A stretch of 40,802 nt of DNA from Candidatus Peregrinibacteria bacterium (lineage in GTDB: Bacteria > Patescibacteriota > Gracilibacteria > UBA1369 > LOWO2-01-FULL-3), in NCBI GenBank assembly GCA_016206505.1, contig JACQRJ010000032.1, forward strand, positions 1-40,802, read 5' to 3'. The notes under the pieces were generated by a model. The model searched no databases and was not told the origin of the DNA. It worked only from the letters and a program-made list of their open reading frames with translations. The number at the start of each line of letters is the position of its first letter. Positions within the stretch are counted from its first letter, which is position 1. The position numbers and the translations under genes are program-made. Positions 20,642-29,600 of this stretch are shown in pieces.

Positions 20642-20853
20642 GAGAGCCTCTCTTTCTTTAAATAGTCCTTTGGAAATTTATAACTACCTTCAAGATCAAG
20701 GATGGATGTTGGAATTTTTCGCAGTACGATAGTGTTTTTATCAAGTGGAAACACACCCATTTTTTCGTTTGGCTTAACTTCAACGATTTTTCGCACTTCC
20801 TTTGGGATTACCACCTGATATTTCACATTAACCTGAGCGGTAGAATAGTTCAT
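20635..20853 (-). CDS. AbrB/SpoVT-like DNA-binding antitoxin
   Basis: AQVNVKYQVVIPKEVRKIVEVKPNEKMGVFPLDKNTIVLRKIP; start MNYSTAQV at 20853 preferred over ORF-track 20892. Confidence 0.85.
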   Translation of the reverse strand: MNYSTAQVNVKYQVVIPKEVRKIVEVKPNEKMGVFPLDKNTIVLRKIPTSILDLEGSYKFPKDYLKKERLSW

Positions 20854-20857
20854 GCGT

Positions 20858-20880
20858 ATTACATTATCAGATAACGTAAT
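20858..20880. promoter_or_regulatory. 23-bp imperfect inverted repeat ATTACATTATC-A-GATAACGTAAT just upstream of the AbrB start (putative operator)
   Basis: 11-bp arms with one mismatch, 4 bp from the ATG, overlapping a minus-strand -10-like GATAAT. Confidence 0.6.
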
Positions 20881-20916
20881 ATATTTTAGCAATTCGTAGT
20901 ACGAAAAGCAAGATTA

Positions 20917-21087
20917 ATGAGATTAAGGAAATTGTGTGGTAGAGTTGCTGTGATTTTTACGGCGCTGGGAATGGCGGTCGGGAGTTTTGTGCATGTGGCT
21001 TATTCAGTGGCAGGGATAGCGCTGATTCTTTCGGCTTCGGAGAGGTCTTTTGATGTGATTAAATTTTTGGGTGCGGCAGTGTTTTAA
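20917..21087 (+). pseudogene. Fragment resembling LysE/RhtB-type exporter
   Basis: LGMAVGSFVHVAYSVAGIALILSASERSFDVIKFLGAAVF then stop; resembles LysE GxxxGxxxH...SxxxFxxxKxxGA segment, rest of family missing. Confidence 0.5.
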
Positions 21088-21175
21088 ATGCGGAGTTTCG
21101 GTCCGGGCGACTTATTCTGCGGAAAGCGGTGTTAAGGTGTATTGTGAGAAATGTTATTTGGACGTTGTTTACTAA
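21080..21175 (+). pseudogene. C-terminal remnant of a zinc-ribbon (double CxxC) protein
   Basis: Reading frame gives CFKCGVSVRATYSAESGVKVYCEKCYLDVVY*, overlapping the LysE-like fragment in another frame. Confidence 0.4.
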
Positions 21176-21251
21176 GACTGCTCAATGATTGATTTGAGCT
21201 ATTATAGAGGTTTCTTAGTTTTGATTTCGTTATAAAGCTGTATTGATCGAT

Positions 21252-21575
21252 TTATGTTTGCACTTGTGAATCATCTTCAAAAATATGTAATTTCAGTATG
21301 TCTAGGATTGTCTTTGATAGGTTGTCTATGTCCCGTCGGTCGTATTCTTTTTTTGAGTTAAAATACTGTTGGATATAAACAAAAACAGGATCTTGTGTTG
21401 GAAAGTCTCCATTTTGATTCAAAAAGGTCTTTAATTCACCAAGCAAAGTATTTTTGAATATCTTGATGCTTTCGGTTTCGTCCTTTCTGGTGAGGCGTGT
21501 AGACGGAATTATGTCCAAAATGCCAATTTCAAAATCAAATTTGACTATTTTCCTTTTCTTGTCTTTCTTGCCCAT
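21252..21575 (-). CDS. RusA-like Holliday junction resolvase family protein, short
   Basis: EYDRRDIDNLSKTILDILKLHIFEDDSQVQT matches RusA DxDNLxKxxLDxL...DDSQV motif; ends right after DDSQV. Confidence 0.6.
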   Translation of the reverse strand: MGKKDKKRKIVKFDFEIGILDIIPSTRLTRKDETESIKIFKNTLLGELKTFLNQNGDFPTQDPVFVYIQQYFNSKKEYDRRDIDNLSKTILDILKLHIFEDDSQVQT

Positions 21576-21581
21576 GAAAAG

Positions 21582-21737
21582 TTACTTAACTCTTGTTTGA
21601 AAAGTTACTCCATCTTTATTTACAGCTCGTTCTACTTCTTTTGAAGATATCAGTTTACCCTCTTTTGTATAAAATCGTATTCTGGTTTTATAGTTTCCAT
21701 ATCGTGTTGCAACAGCTGTGACATTTTCTTTTACCAT
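21582..21737 (-). CDS. Small hypothetical protein (51 aa) upstream of RusA-like ORF
   Basis: Minus strand MVKENVTAVATRYGNYKTRIRFYTKEGKLISSKEVERAVNKDGVTFQTRVK*; not in ORF track because it is short. Confidence 0.4.
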   Translation of the reverse strand: MVKENVTAVATRYGNYKTRIRFYTKEGKLISSKEVERAVNKDGVTFQTRVK

Positions 21738-21810
21738 AAGTATCTTGATTACATTTCAATTCTAGCAGAATAACATTTAGTGTCAAAAATTAGTTCGAGC
21801 CATTTACAAA

Positions 21811-22110
21811 ATGGCCACAGTATGCGAATCTTGCGGTATGACTACAATCAACGAACTTGCAAAAGAAGTGGATAAGATCAAGGCGCGAAATAAACGTGTG
21901 GAAGCCGATAAGGCCTGGGAAACCAGCTTGATGCGGAAGCTTTTGATTTTGGCGCTGACTTATATCGTGGTTACCGTTTTCTTTTTGATAGCGAAATTGC
22001 CAGATCCTTTTGCCAATGCCTTGGTGCCGTCTGGGGCTTTTGTACTTTCCACTTTAACTGTTCCGTTTTTCAAAAAACTCTGGATTAGGAAGCTTTATAA
22101 GAAGCGCTAG
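21811..22110 (+). CDS. Small membrane protein with N-terminal CxxCGM zinc-knuckle-like motif
   Basis: MATVCESCGMTT...DKAWETSLMRKLLILALTYIVVTVFFLIAKLPDPFANALVPSGAFVLSTLTVPFFKKLWI, two TM segments. Confidence 0.75.
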   Translation: MATVCESCGMTTINELAKEVDKIKARNKRVEADKAWETSLMRKLLILALTYIVVTVFFLIAKLPDPFANALVPSGAFVLSTLTVPFFKKLWIRKLYKKR

Positions 22111-22189
22111 ATTTGGCCTAATAACCGTTCTTCCCGGGATTCCTGGCAATTTGACATTTATCCATAATTCCCGGTAGAATTGTATTGTT

Positions 22190-23149
22190 ATGAAAATACA
22201 TATTCCAAACAGCGTGTGGTTGGGTAATATCGATCCTTTTTTGAAAGGATTTTATCCGCTCAAGCCAAATGAATTAAAAATAACATTCAATAAAAAATGG
22301 ATATCCATACATCCAATGGTTTTGTCCATGATTGCAGCGCTGGGACTTCAAATCCATGCATCAAAAATCGAATGTGAAAAATTGGAGGCGAAGTCAAAGC
22401 ATTATCTGGAAAGAATGAAATTGTTTCACTTTTTGCGCGTAAAGTCCGGCATATCTGTAAAAGAGCACGAAGCTGCCGGTAGATTTGTGCCATTGACGCA
22501 GATCAAAGACTCAAAATCATTAACAAAATTTGTTACCGAAGTTACGCCATTGTTACATCTCGAGCCAAAGCATGCCGAGCCGATAAGATATATAATGAGC
22601 GAATTGATTAGAAATGTTCTTGAACACTCATTGTCGAAAGATGGCGCAATTGTTTGTGCTCAATATTACAAAAAAAGTAACACGATAAGAATCGGAATTG
22701 CCGATACCGGCATAGGTATCTGGAAATCGATAAGTCAATCGTATAAGCCCAAGAATGATTTGGAGGCTATTGGCATGGCTTTGACACCGGGTATAACAGG
22801 TACGACGATAAAAGAGGGAGGTACGGAGCGTAATGCGGGAGCCGGCTTGTTTTTTATCAAATCCATTGCTTCAGTAAATAATGATTTTTTTGTTATTTAT
22901 AGCGGCAAGGCGTTGTATAAACTTTTGAAAAGGACTGGTAAAAAAATCAAGTTGCATGTCGATCCTTTTGACGATCGGCATTCCAGGAGAGATGATTTGC
23001 CAAGCTGGCAGGGTACCGTCGTAGGCATAGATTTGTCTCTGGATAAAACGCAGGAATTTGCTTTGCTTTTACAGCTTTTGAATAAAACTTTGCGAGAAGC
23101 TATAAAAGAGAGGAAAAAAGCTCGTTATAAAAAACCACAATTTATATGA
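22190..23149 (+). CDS. GHKL/HATPase_c ATPase domain protein
   Basis: RYIMSELIRNVLEHSLSKDGAIVCAQYYKKSNTIRIGIADTGIGIWKSI...GGTERNAGAGLFFIKSIA (N-box and G-boxes). Confidence 0.82.
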   Translation: MKIHIPNSVWLGNIDPFLKGFYPLKPNELKITFNKKWISIHPMVLSMIAALGLQIHASKIECEKLEAKSKHYLERMKLFHFLRVKSGISVKEHEAAGRFVPLTQIKDSKSLTKFVTEVTPLLHLEPKHAEPIRYIMSELIRNVLEHSLSKDGAIVCAQYYKKSNTIRIGIADTGIGIWKSISQSYKPKNDLEAIGMALTPGITGTTIKEGGTERNAGAGLFFIKSIASVNNDFFVIYSGKALYKLLKRTGKKIKLHVDPFDDRHSRRDDLPSWQGTVVGIDLSLDKTQEFALLLQLLNKTLREAIKERKKARYKKPQFI

Positions 23150-23436
23150 TTAAAATAAAACTTTTTAAGCAGGTTGGCCCATTTGCGGAAAACAAAGATG
23201 TTGCCAAGGATATAAGGCTAAAAAAATTAATTCCCGCTCTTTCGAAAGGGCAAAATGTCATATTGGATTTTGAAAATGTTGAGGGAGCCACTCAGTCATT
23301 CATTCATGCTCTAATTAGCGATTTGATTAGAAAATTTGGCAATGAAGTCCTGGATAAAATTAAATTTAAGTCGTGCAATGATACGGTAAAGGCAATTATC
23401 TCTATTGTGACGGATTATATGCAGGAAAGCGCGTAG
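23146..23436 (+). CDS. STAS-like protein (DUF4325-type)
   Basis: KGQNVILDFENVEGATQSFIHALISDLIRKFGNEVLDKIKFKSCNDTVKAIISIV; 4-nt overlap (ATGA) with preceding gene. Confidence 0.78.
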   Translation: MIKIKLFKQVGPFAENKDVAKDIRLKKLIPALSKGQNVILDFENVEGATQSFIHALISDLIRKFGNEVLDKIKFKSCNDTVKAIISIVTDYMQESA

Positions 23437-24359
23437 TGGTGCTGGGGATGATTATTGCATTGATTACGATTCATGTATTTACGGATTAACTTAATATATT
23501 CCGGATTTGTGCCGCAGCAGCCGCCGATGATTGAGGCTCCGTCTTTCAGCCATTTTTGGGCGAATTTGAGATAATCTTCCGGTTTTTTTTCTTTTAAAAA
23601 TTTCCATCCAAGTTCGTCATGAGGCATTCCATCTCCGTTTGCATAAAAGACGATGGGAATTTTTGAGATTTTTAATAATTTATAAAGTGAGATTTCGGCG
23701 ATTTGAGGCGGTGCGCAATTCGTTAAAATTGCCAGTGGCGCAAGCGGCGATATTGCCCTGTATGCAGCTTCAATTGACTCGCCGCTAAGCAGATTGCCAT
23801 TTTTGTTGCAGACGAAACTTATGGCAACTTCCAGACCTGTTTTTTTGCAGGCTTTAAAGGCGATTTTTGCTTCGCGAATGGTGTTGATAGTTTCTATGAA
23901 TAAAAAATCAACACCGTTTTTTGCCAAATTTTCAGCTTGTTCGCTGTGTTCTTGCCAGAGTTCTTTGTCACTTGGCACGAGTTTTGGTTCATAACAATCC
24001 TCGAGCGGTGCAATTGAGCCACCGATTAAAACTTCCTTTCTGCCGCTTTCGATCCGTGCTTTTAGAGCCAGTTTGACTGCGAGTTTTGTCAGTTTTTCCG
24101 ACTCGTCGCCTTTGTTGATTTTCTGAAGTGTTCTGCGATTGGTGCGGAAAGTGTTGGTGGTAATAATGTCGGAGCCTGCTTTTATATAATCCTCGTGGAC
24201 TCTGCTCACTATTTCCGGATTTGTAATCAATGCCGAGGCTGACCATAAAGGTAATTCGGTTTTTATGCCCCGTCTTTGAATTTCGGTGCCGCAGGCTCCG
24301 GCGAGGAGAATTTTTTCTTTATTTTTCAGACGATTTTTCAAAAATTCGATGCGATTCAT
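23415..24359 (-). CDS. Homocysteine S-methyltransferase family protein
   Basis: LLAGACGTEIQRRGIKTELPLWSASALITNPEIVSRVHEDYIKAGSDIITTNTFRTN...IIGGCCGTNPEYIKLI (Zn-binding GGCCGT). Confidence 0.9.
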   Translation of the reverse strand: MNRIEFLKNRLKNKEKILLAGACGTEIQRRGIKTELPLWSASALITNPEIVSRVHEDYIKAGSDIITTNTFRTNRRTLQKINKGDESEKLTKLAVKLALKARIESGRKEVLIGGSIAPLEDCYEPKLVPSDKELWQEHSEQAENLAKNGVDFLFIETINTIREAKIAFKACKKTGLEVAISFVCNKNGNLLSGESIEAAYRAISPLAPLAILTNCAPPQIAEISLYKLLKISKIPIVFYANGDGMPHDELGWKFLKEKKPEDYLKFAQKWLKDGASIIGGCCGTNPEYIKLIRKYMNRNQCNNHPQHHYALSCI

Positions 24360-24370
24360 GGGTGTTTTGG

Positions 24371-25348
24371 TTAGGAAATTTGTCCCTGATAAACGTAAAT
24401 GCGATGAAAGACAGGTAGCCTATTTTGTCTTCTTGTCTCGGCTTGTTCGGCGTTCAGAGGTTGTTTTGCCTCTTGGTCGGCGAAGAATTCAAACTGTCGT
24501 CCGCTTGCAACTTCCAGTGTCGCAAGTGATGAAAGGCTTGTTTCTGCGTGCTGGGCGATGATTTCCTGATGCAAAATGCTTGGTCTTAAACCATTTTTTC
24601 TAAAAAGTTCTTCCAGTGTTTTTTGTCCGGGGCGCCCGCCCAGATTTAAGACAACGCTGCCTCCCGGCTTGAGATGCGGGCGCACCTGCTGCAGCAAAAT
24701 ATCGTTTAACGCCAGTCCGTAGATGCCTAAGTCAGATGCATAGCGCTCTCTTTCGTAGTAATGAGCGAGTGCATCACCTTCGTATATTTGTTTATCTTTG
24801 GGCAGAATTACTTGTGGCAGGCATCCATATATGATGTCAAAATTGCCATCTTCGGCAAAGGGAAGCCAGCTTGCAAGATCGAGTGATCCACCATATGGCA
24901 AAACTTTTGCCAGGTTTTGGCTTTCCCTGCAGTGTCTTCTGATATTTCTGCATGCCAGAGGAACACATCGGCCTTCCTTGTCGGAAATCGCAATTGAATC
25001 GGGAGATTTAGCGAGTAGATAAATTACATTGATTCCGGTGCCGACGCCGATTTCCAAACATTTTTTGCCGCTTACGTCCAGTTTTGCCAGGCCACGCAAG
25101 AAGGCACGTGACCACTGATCGGGCTTGAAAGCGTAGGGTGGTATTTCGATGTCCACTGAATCGCTGCCAAAATCATCTGGCAGAACATCGGCTGTTGCAA
25201 CAAGCTGGCCTTCGGGCTCCCTAGTGTATTGATGATATAGTAGGCTTCTGTCAGGTTGTAGCTTTTGCAGGGCTTTGGTCGGCGGTGTTTTGAGATGTTC
25301 AGCGATGTCTATGGCATTTTCAGTGCCGATTAATTCTTCGGTAGTCAT
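24371..25348 (-). CDS. SAM-dependent methyltransferase
   Basis: KCLEIGVGTGINVIYLLAKSPDSIAISDKEGRCVPLACRNIRR...FDIIYGCLPQVILP...PHLKPGGSVVLNLGGRPG. Confidence 0.82.
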   Translation of the reverse strand: MTTEELIGTENAIDIAEHLKTPPTKALQKLQPDRSLLYHQYTREPEGQLVATADVLPDDFGSDSVDIEIPPYAFKPDQWSRAFLRGLAKLDVSGKKCLEIGVGTGINVIYLLAKSPDSIAISDKEGRCVPLACRNIRRHCRESQNLAKVLPYGGSLDLASWLPFAEDGNFDIIYGCLPQVILPKDKQIYEGDALAHYYERERYASDLGIYGLALNDILLQQVRPHLKPGGSVVLNLGGRPGQKTLEELFRKNGLRPSILHQEIIAQHAETSLSSLATLEVASGRQFEFFADQEAKQPLNAEQAETRRQNRLPVFHRIYVYQGQIS

Positions 25349-25375
25349 ATTTAGCTTGTTAGTGAAATAAATTGA

Positions 25376-25678
25376 TTACTTGTTTTTGAGTTTTTTCTTC
25401 CAGCGCATCACGGTGCCGGGGCTTACGTTTACAAAACCGGCGATTTTGCGAATGGGGATTTTTGCTTTGATCATTTCTATGGCTCTATTTATTTGAAGTT
25501 CTTTGCTGCGCAGTCCGTAGCGAAATTCTTTGCTATGGCCGCTCCAGGTTTTGCCGCATTTTCTACAGCGCAGTCGGTTGAAATTTTTGTCATGGATAGC
25601 GATTTCTTCTTCGTTGAATACACCGAAATTTGGACAAAATTTGTTGGGACATGCTTGATTTGAGATGTGTTCGTTCAT
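25376..25678 (-). CDS. Zinc-finger/HTH protein resembling IS1-type InsA / transposase N-terminal
   Basis: ACPNKFCPNFG...NRLRCRKCGKTWSGHSKEFRYGLRSK...AIEMIKAKIPIRKIAGFVNVSPGTVMRWKKKL; no catalytic ORF adjacent. Confidence 0.65.
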   Translation of the reverse strand: MNEHISNQACPNKFCPNFGVFNEEEIAIHDKNFNRLRCRKCGKTWSGHSKEFRYGLRSKELQINRAIEMIKAKIPIRKIAGFVNVSPGTVMRWKKKLKNK

Positions 25679-25708
25679 TGTGAGAAAATTCAGATATATA
25701 AAAAAAAT

Positions 25709-25798
25709 CCACGAAATTCTTTTGAACTTCGTGGAGGTGAGTTGCTTTTCAGCTTCTTAAGTTTTTGTATTAAGAAGAGCTCACCACGAAGTTCGTGG
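25709..25798. repeat. Cluster of three hairpins with shared CCACGAA/TTCGTGG arms
   Basis: CCACGAA(25709-25715)/TTCGTGG(25728-25734); GGTGAG(25736-25741)/CTCACC(25780-25785) enclosing CTTCTTAA/TTAAGAAG; CCACGAA-g-TTCGTGG(25784-25798). Confidence 0.85.
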
Positions 25799-25976
25799 GG
25801 CTCATCATCATTGAAGGATCAAATTGATTTTGGTGCGAATTGATCATACGTGGGCTATGGTATGCGCGCATTTGACGATTGTCAATAATGTTGTATCTGT
25901 ATAATGTGAAAATGGCAGGGCTTTTGTTTTTGGAGGAATGGTTTAGGGCGTAAAACTGGCTCCAGCTATTTACAAA

Positions 25977-26312
25977 ATGGCTGCAGTATGCCAATCTTGC
26001 GGTATGGACCATGAAAAACCATTTGGTGCGGATTGTGAAGGAGTTGTGTGGACTGAGACCAGAATTGCTGATATGAAATACTTCAAAAGGCGAGATGGCC
26101 TGTGGGTTTTGGCTAGAAAAAGAGGAGTTTTTGGTGACGTGGATTGTATGACATATCGCTTTGGGGGTATATTTTTTTTGGTAGTTGGGGAAGAGGATGT
26201 TGGGCGATTGTTGGATGTGAATGGAGTTGAGCTTATTGTAGTCAAGGATATTCGTGATCGTGTTTTGGTGACAAGTGCGATAGATGAGGTATCTCCGCAT
26301 AAGAAGCGGTAG
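25977..26312 (+). CDS. Small protein with N-terminal CxxCGM motif
   Basis: MAAVCQSCGMDHEKPFGADCEGVVWTETRIADMKYFKRRDGLWVLARKRG...; leader and N-terminus nearly identical to the 21811 ORF. Confidence 0.65.
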   Translation: MAAVCQSCGMDHEKPFGADCEGVVWTETRIADMKYFKRRDGLWVLARKRGVFGDVDCMTYRFGGIFFLVVGEEDVGRLLDVNGVELIVVKDIRDRVLVTSAIDEVSPHKKR

Positions 26313-26331
26313 GTTTGACATAACGGTGGCA

Positions 26332-26360
26332 TTGAAAAAAGCTCTTGGAAATGCTATAAT
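26332..26360 (+). promoter_or_regulatory. Near-consensus sigma70-like promoter TTGAAA-N17-TATAAT (extended TGCTATAAT)
   Basis: TTGAAA 26332-26337, TATAAT 26355-26360, spacer 17 bp, 23 nt before ATG 26384. Confidence 0.75.
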
Positions 26361-26383
26361 TAAGGGATTTTGGTTGTGCATAA

Positions 26384-26683
26384 ATGACTGAAATGAAAAC
26401 AAAAATAAAAAAAATGATAAGGAAATCTATTTTTCTTGATGAGTACCGGAAAAAAGCGCTTCTGACGATTGTTGATGATCTATCGTTATCAGATAGAGAG
26501 GCTATTTGCGTCCTTTTGAATTCAGAGGAGGATATTATGCGCAGGGTTTTGACCCGGATTGTAGAGCACGATGGCAGTAAAAAGCTGGAGGGGATTTTTA
26601 AAAGCACCAAAGGTTTATTTACCAAAGCTTCGAATGTCACCAGGCGCAAGTGGCTGCAGGAGAAAGCTGGGTGGAAAATGTAG
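26384..26683 (+). CDS. Hypothetical protein (99 aa), first gene of giant-protein operon
   Basis: MTEMKTKIKKMIRKSIFLDEYRKKALLTIVDDLSLSDREAICVLLNSEEDI...; follows strong promoter, 16 nt from next gene. Confidence 0.65.
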   Translation: MTEMKTKIKKMIRKSIFLDEYRKKALLTIVDDLSLSDREAICVLLNSEEDIMRRVLTRIVEHDGSKKLEGIFKSTKGLFTKASNVTRRKWLQEKAGWKM

Positions 26684-26699
26684 CATTTACGTTTAAAAA

Positions 26700-29600
26700 A
26701 TGACTTCGTTTGAAAGGCAAAAAGTAGGCGATGAAATAAAAAGGGTGGGACAGGTTGTTCGTGAAACCCCTCTTGAAGCTGCCAGGAAACAGGAGATAGT
26801 TGATGTTTATTTGAAAAGAACGCAGGATCTTTTGGATTTGGTCGATTCTCTTGATGCGAATGATCCTTTGAGGCAAACGGTTCTTCGTTATTTGCTTGAT
26901 AATCTTGCCAGGCTTGATAAAGACGCTTTGATCAAGGAGCTGGATGTTTATCGAGAGAGAATTGATCAATTTTATCGCGAAGTTTTGGCAAGAAAAGAAA
27001 AAGTGTCGGGTTGGAGGAGTGGTTTTCAAAAAAATCTGAATCAGGATTTTGTTGCTGTTTTTGGCGTTGAAATCCCCGGTGATGTAAGAGATAAGCTTTA
27101 TGTTATGCCGGAAAAAGGTACTGAAGCTTTCAGATACGCAATGGGGCAACTGATACGTGCAGGGAAAAATACCGTGCATGGGAAGGAAATATTTGGTAGG
27201 CATTGGTCAATGTTTAGGGAGGCGCTGGATTTTGCCGTTGCCGGTAAATTTGATCAGGCTGCAATTATAATCAATAAATTGATTATAATTGTTTTGGATT
27301 CAGGGAAAGCGAAAGAGCATGAAGCCGGTCAGGAAAATCTAAAATTAAGGGCAAGAGAGGTTTTAGCTCTAAAAAAACAGGGAATTTCGAAAGCTTACGG
27401 TGAATTTTTGAAATTGAAAGAACCTTTGGATTTTGAAATTACTGCTTATCTGCATGCCAAAGATATTCCAAAGTTTGCGAAACTGACTGCCGAAAGAATG
27501 TTTAAAATCCGGTCATTACAGCTTAGTCAGGCCAGGATGGTGCAAAAGGTTTTTATTGCTCGTGATGCGTATTTTAACGAGGCGCCTGCCGAACTTACGG
27601 CAAATGAAAAATATGATTTGTTTTGTGATGGAGTTGGATTGCCGAAAACATTTACCATAAGAGATTTTCGTGTTGTGGGGCCGGAGGGTGAGATTGATGA
27701 AAGGAGTAAGCAATCTTATGTGCCTGGCACTGTTTTAGATAATAATCTGGAGATTCCTCTGGATTTACATTCTTCGTTTTATAAACGATTGTTTGAAAAG
27801 CTGGAATATAATCAACTGTATGCCTCCAAGGAGGCCTTTTTACGTACTCATGATCCGAAGTATGAGAAAAGCGCGCGCAAGTTTTTTGAAGTGGAAGAAA
27901 ATGGTGGCGTTAAGACCGCTGATTGTTTGCGAAAGCAGGTTATCGCAGGTGCCGATATTGCGCCGGATGTAAAACGGCGGGTTGAAAAAGCAATGAAGTC
28001 AAAGATGGATAAGACAGTTAAAGACTTTTCAAAGTTGCAGAGTGATCTGGCGAAAGCCGACCCTTATGTAATTCACGACAAATCGCGTGAATTTTATCTT
28101 GCGCTTTCCAGCGAAAAGAAAGATGGAGTTTTGGAATTGGCAAAGTTGATTGATCCGAGATTGGCTGCGGATAATCCCGGAAATAAGGCGATATTGGATC
28201 TTTATGAGAATTTTACAAGTGTTTACATGGCGAGAACGGTTCAGTTGTCACAGGATGCCATGACCAAACATCCGAAAATCCTTGCTGATATCGCTGATGT
28301 AACGAGTTATATGAGCGATGCTTCAGGTTTTATGGAAGCAACGATGAGAACTTTCAAAGACATGCAAAAAACCGGAGAAGGCATTGGAGATCAGTTTCTT
28401 GGAGGGTTGCGTTATCGGGCAACTCAATTGTATCACGATCCTAGACGTGAAAAAATTTATAGCAAGCTTTATGGCAAGCCGTTTTTTGACGCTTATAAAA
28501 CTAAAAGCGCCAAAGATTCGACGGAATTCGATCGTCAGATGGAGATTGTATGGTCGGGTATGTCGAAAATGTATAAAGAAGCTCCACGTTTTGCTTCCGA
28601 TGTTGGACGTCTTTGTTCAAAGGTGATGAAAATGGAAGGCGATCCCAGTACTTTTCTCGATTATCTCGAGAGTATGCGCGGACCGATCATTATTACGGCG
28701 GTTGCGTGTGCGGGTGCAATTGCCGGTGGATATCTGCTTCTACCGCTTTTAGCAAAAGGTGGGGCTTTGGCTTCCGCCGGATTCCTGACAAAACTAGTCG
28801 CCACTTCTATTACCACCGGCGTAACTGCCGGTATCGGAAGTATGGCAGGGGTCGCTTTGGTAACGGGCAGAGTTGATCATATGGATTCTTGGCAGAAAAA
28901 TCTGCTCACTTTGGGGCAAAGTGTGGGAATGCAGGCTTTGGCGGGAGTTGGAGGCGCCGTTTTGGGCAGAGGGATGGCGTCGCTTGGGAAAGTTATTGCA
29001 AATAAATCTCCTTTTTGGGGTACTAGGGTTACGGCATATGCCAAAAATTATGCCGATGTCATGCTGGCCCGTTCGGTTTCGGTAAGAACCGGCGGTTTTT
29101 TCAGTAGATTCAAAGATTTTTTTGTGCGTTTGGGTGAAGAAACAAGCGAAGAATTGCTTGAAGATATGTTTGAGACCGTCGGTAAGGCTATAAGTGCCGA
29201 TAATCCGGTTTTGGGATTTGTATGCATGCTGATTCCTTCAAGTACAAGGACGGCTCGCGGTGTGTTTTTACAATCAAATGGAAAATTTACCGCAGCTCCG
29301 GGGGTAGATGTTCATGTGACAGAACGCGGTCTTGATATTCAATATGGCAGTATTGATAGTGTACTGGCCCTTTTGCGATCAAAAAAAGCACCTGCACAGT
29401 TGATTGCGTCCCTCGAACAAGGAGGTGAAGTGGATGCGGATTTTGACGGCGTGAGGATCAGAGTAAAGCCCACGCCTGCTGCGTCTGCGTCTGCTGCGCC
29501 TGTTGCGCCTACGGACACTTCACGGGCCCGGGATACGGATGTTGCAAGGAGCGAACCTGAGCCGGGTGACACGGGAGATATTGGGCAGGTTAAAACACTT

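Noticed and set aside
25770-26402. 210-aa minus-strand ORF (MFSFQSFMHNQ...)
   Set aside because: Antisense to the CxxCGM ORF (25977-26312), starts inside the 26384 ORF and passes through the hairpin cluster; no recognisable motif
26637-27203. 188-aa minus-strand ORF opposite the start of the giant gene
   Set aside because: Antisense to the giant CDS and lacks domain features
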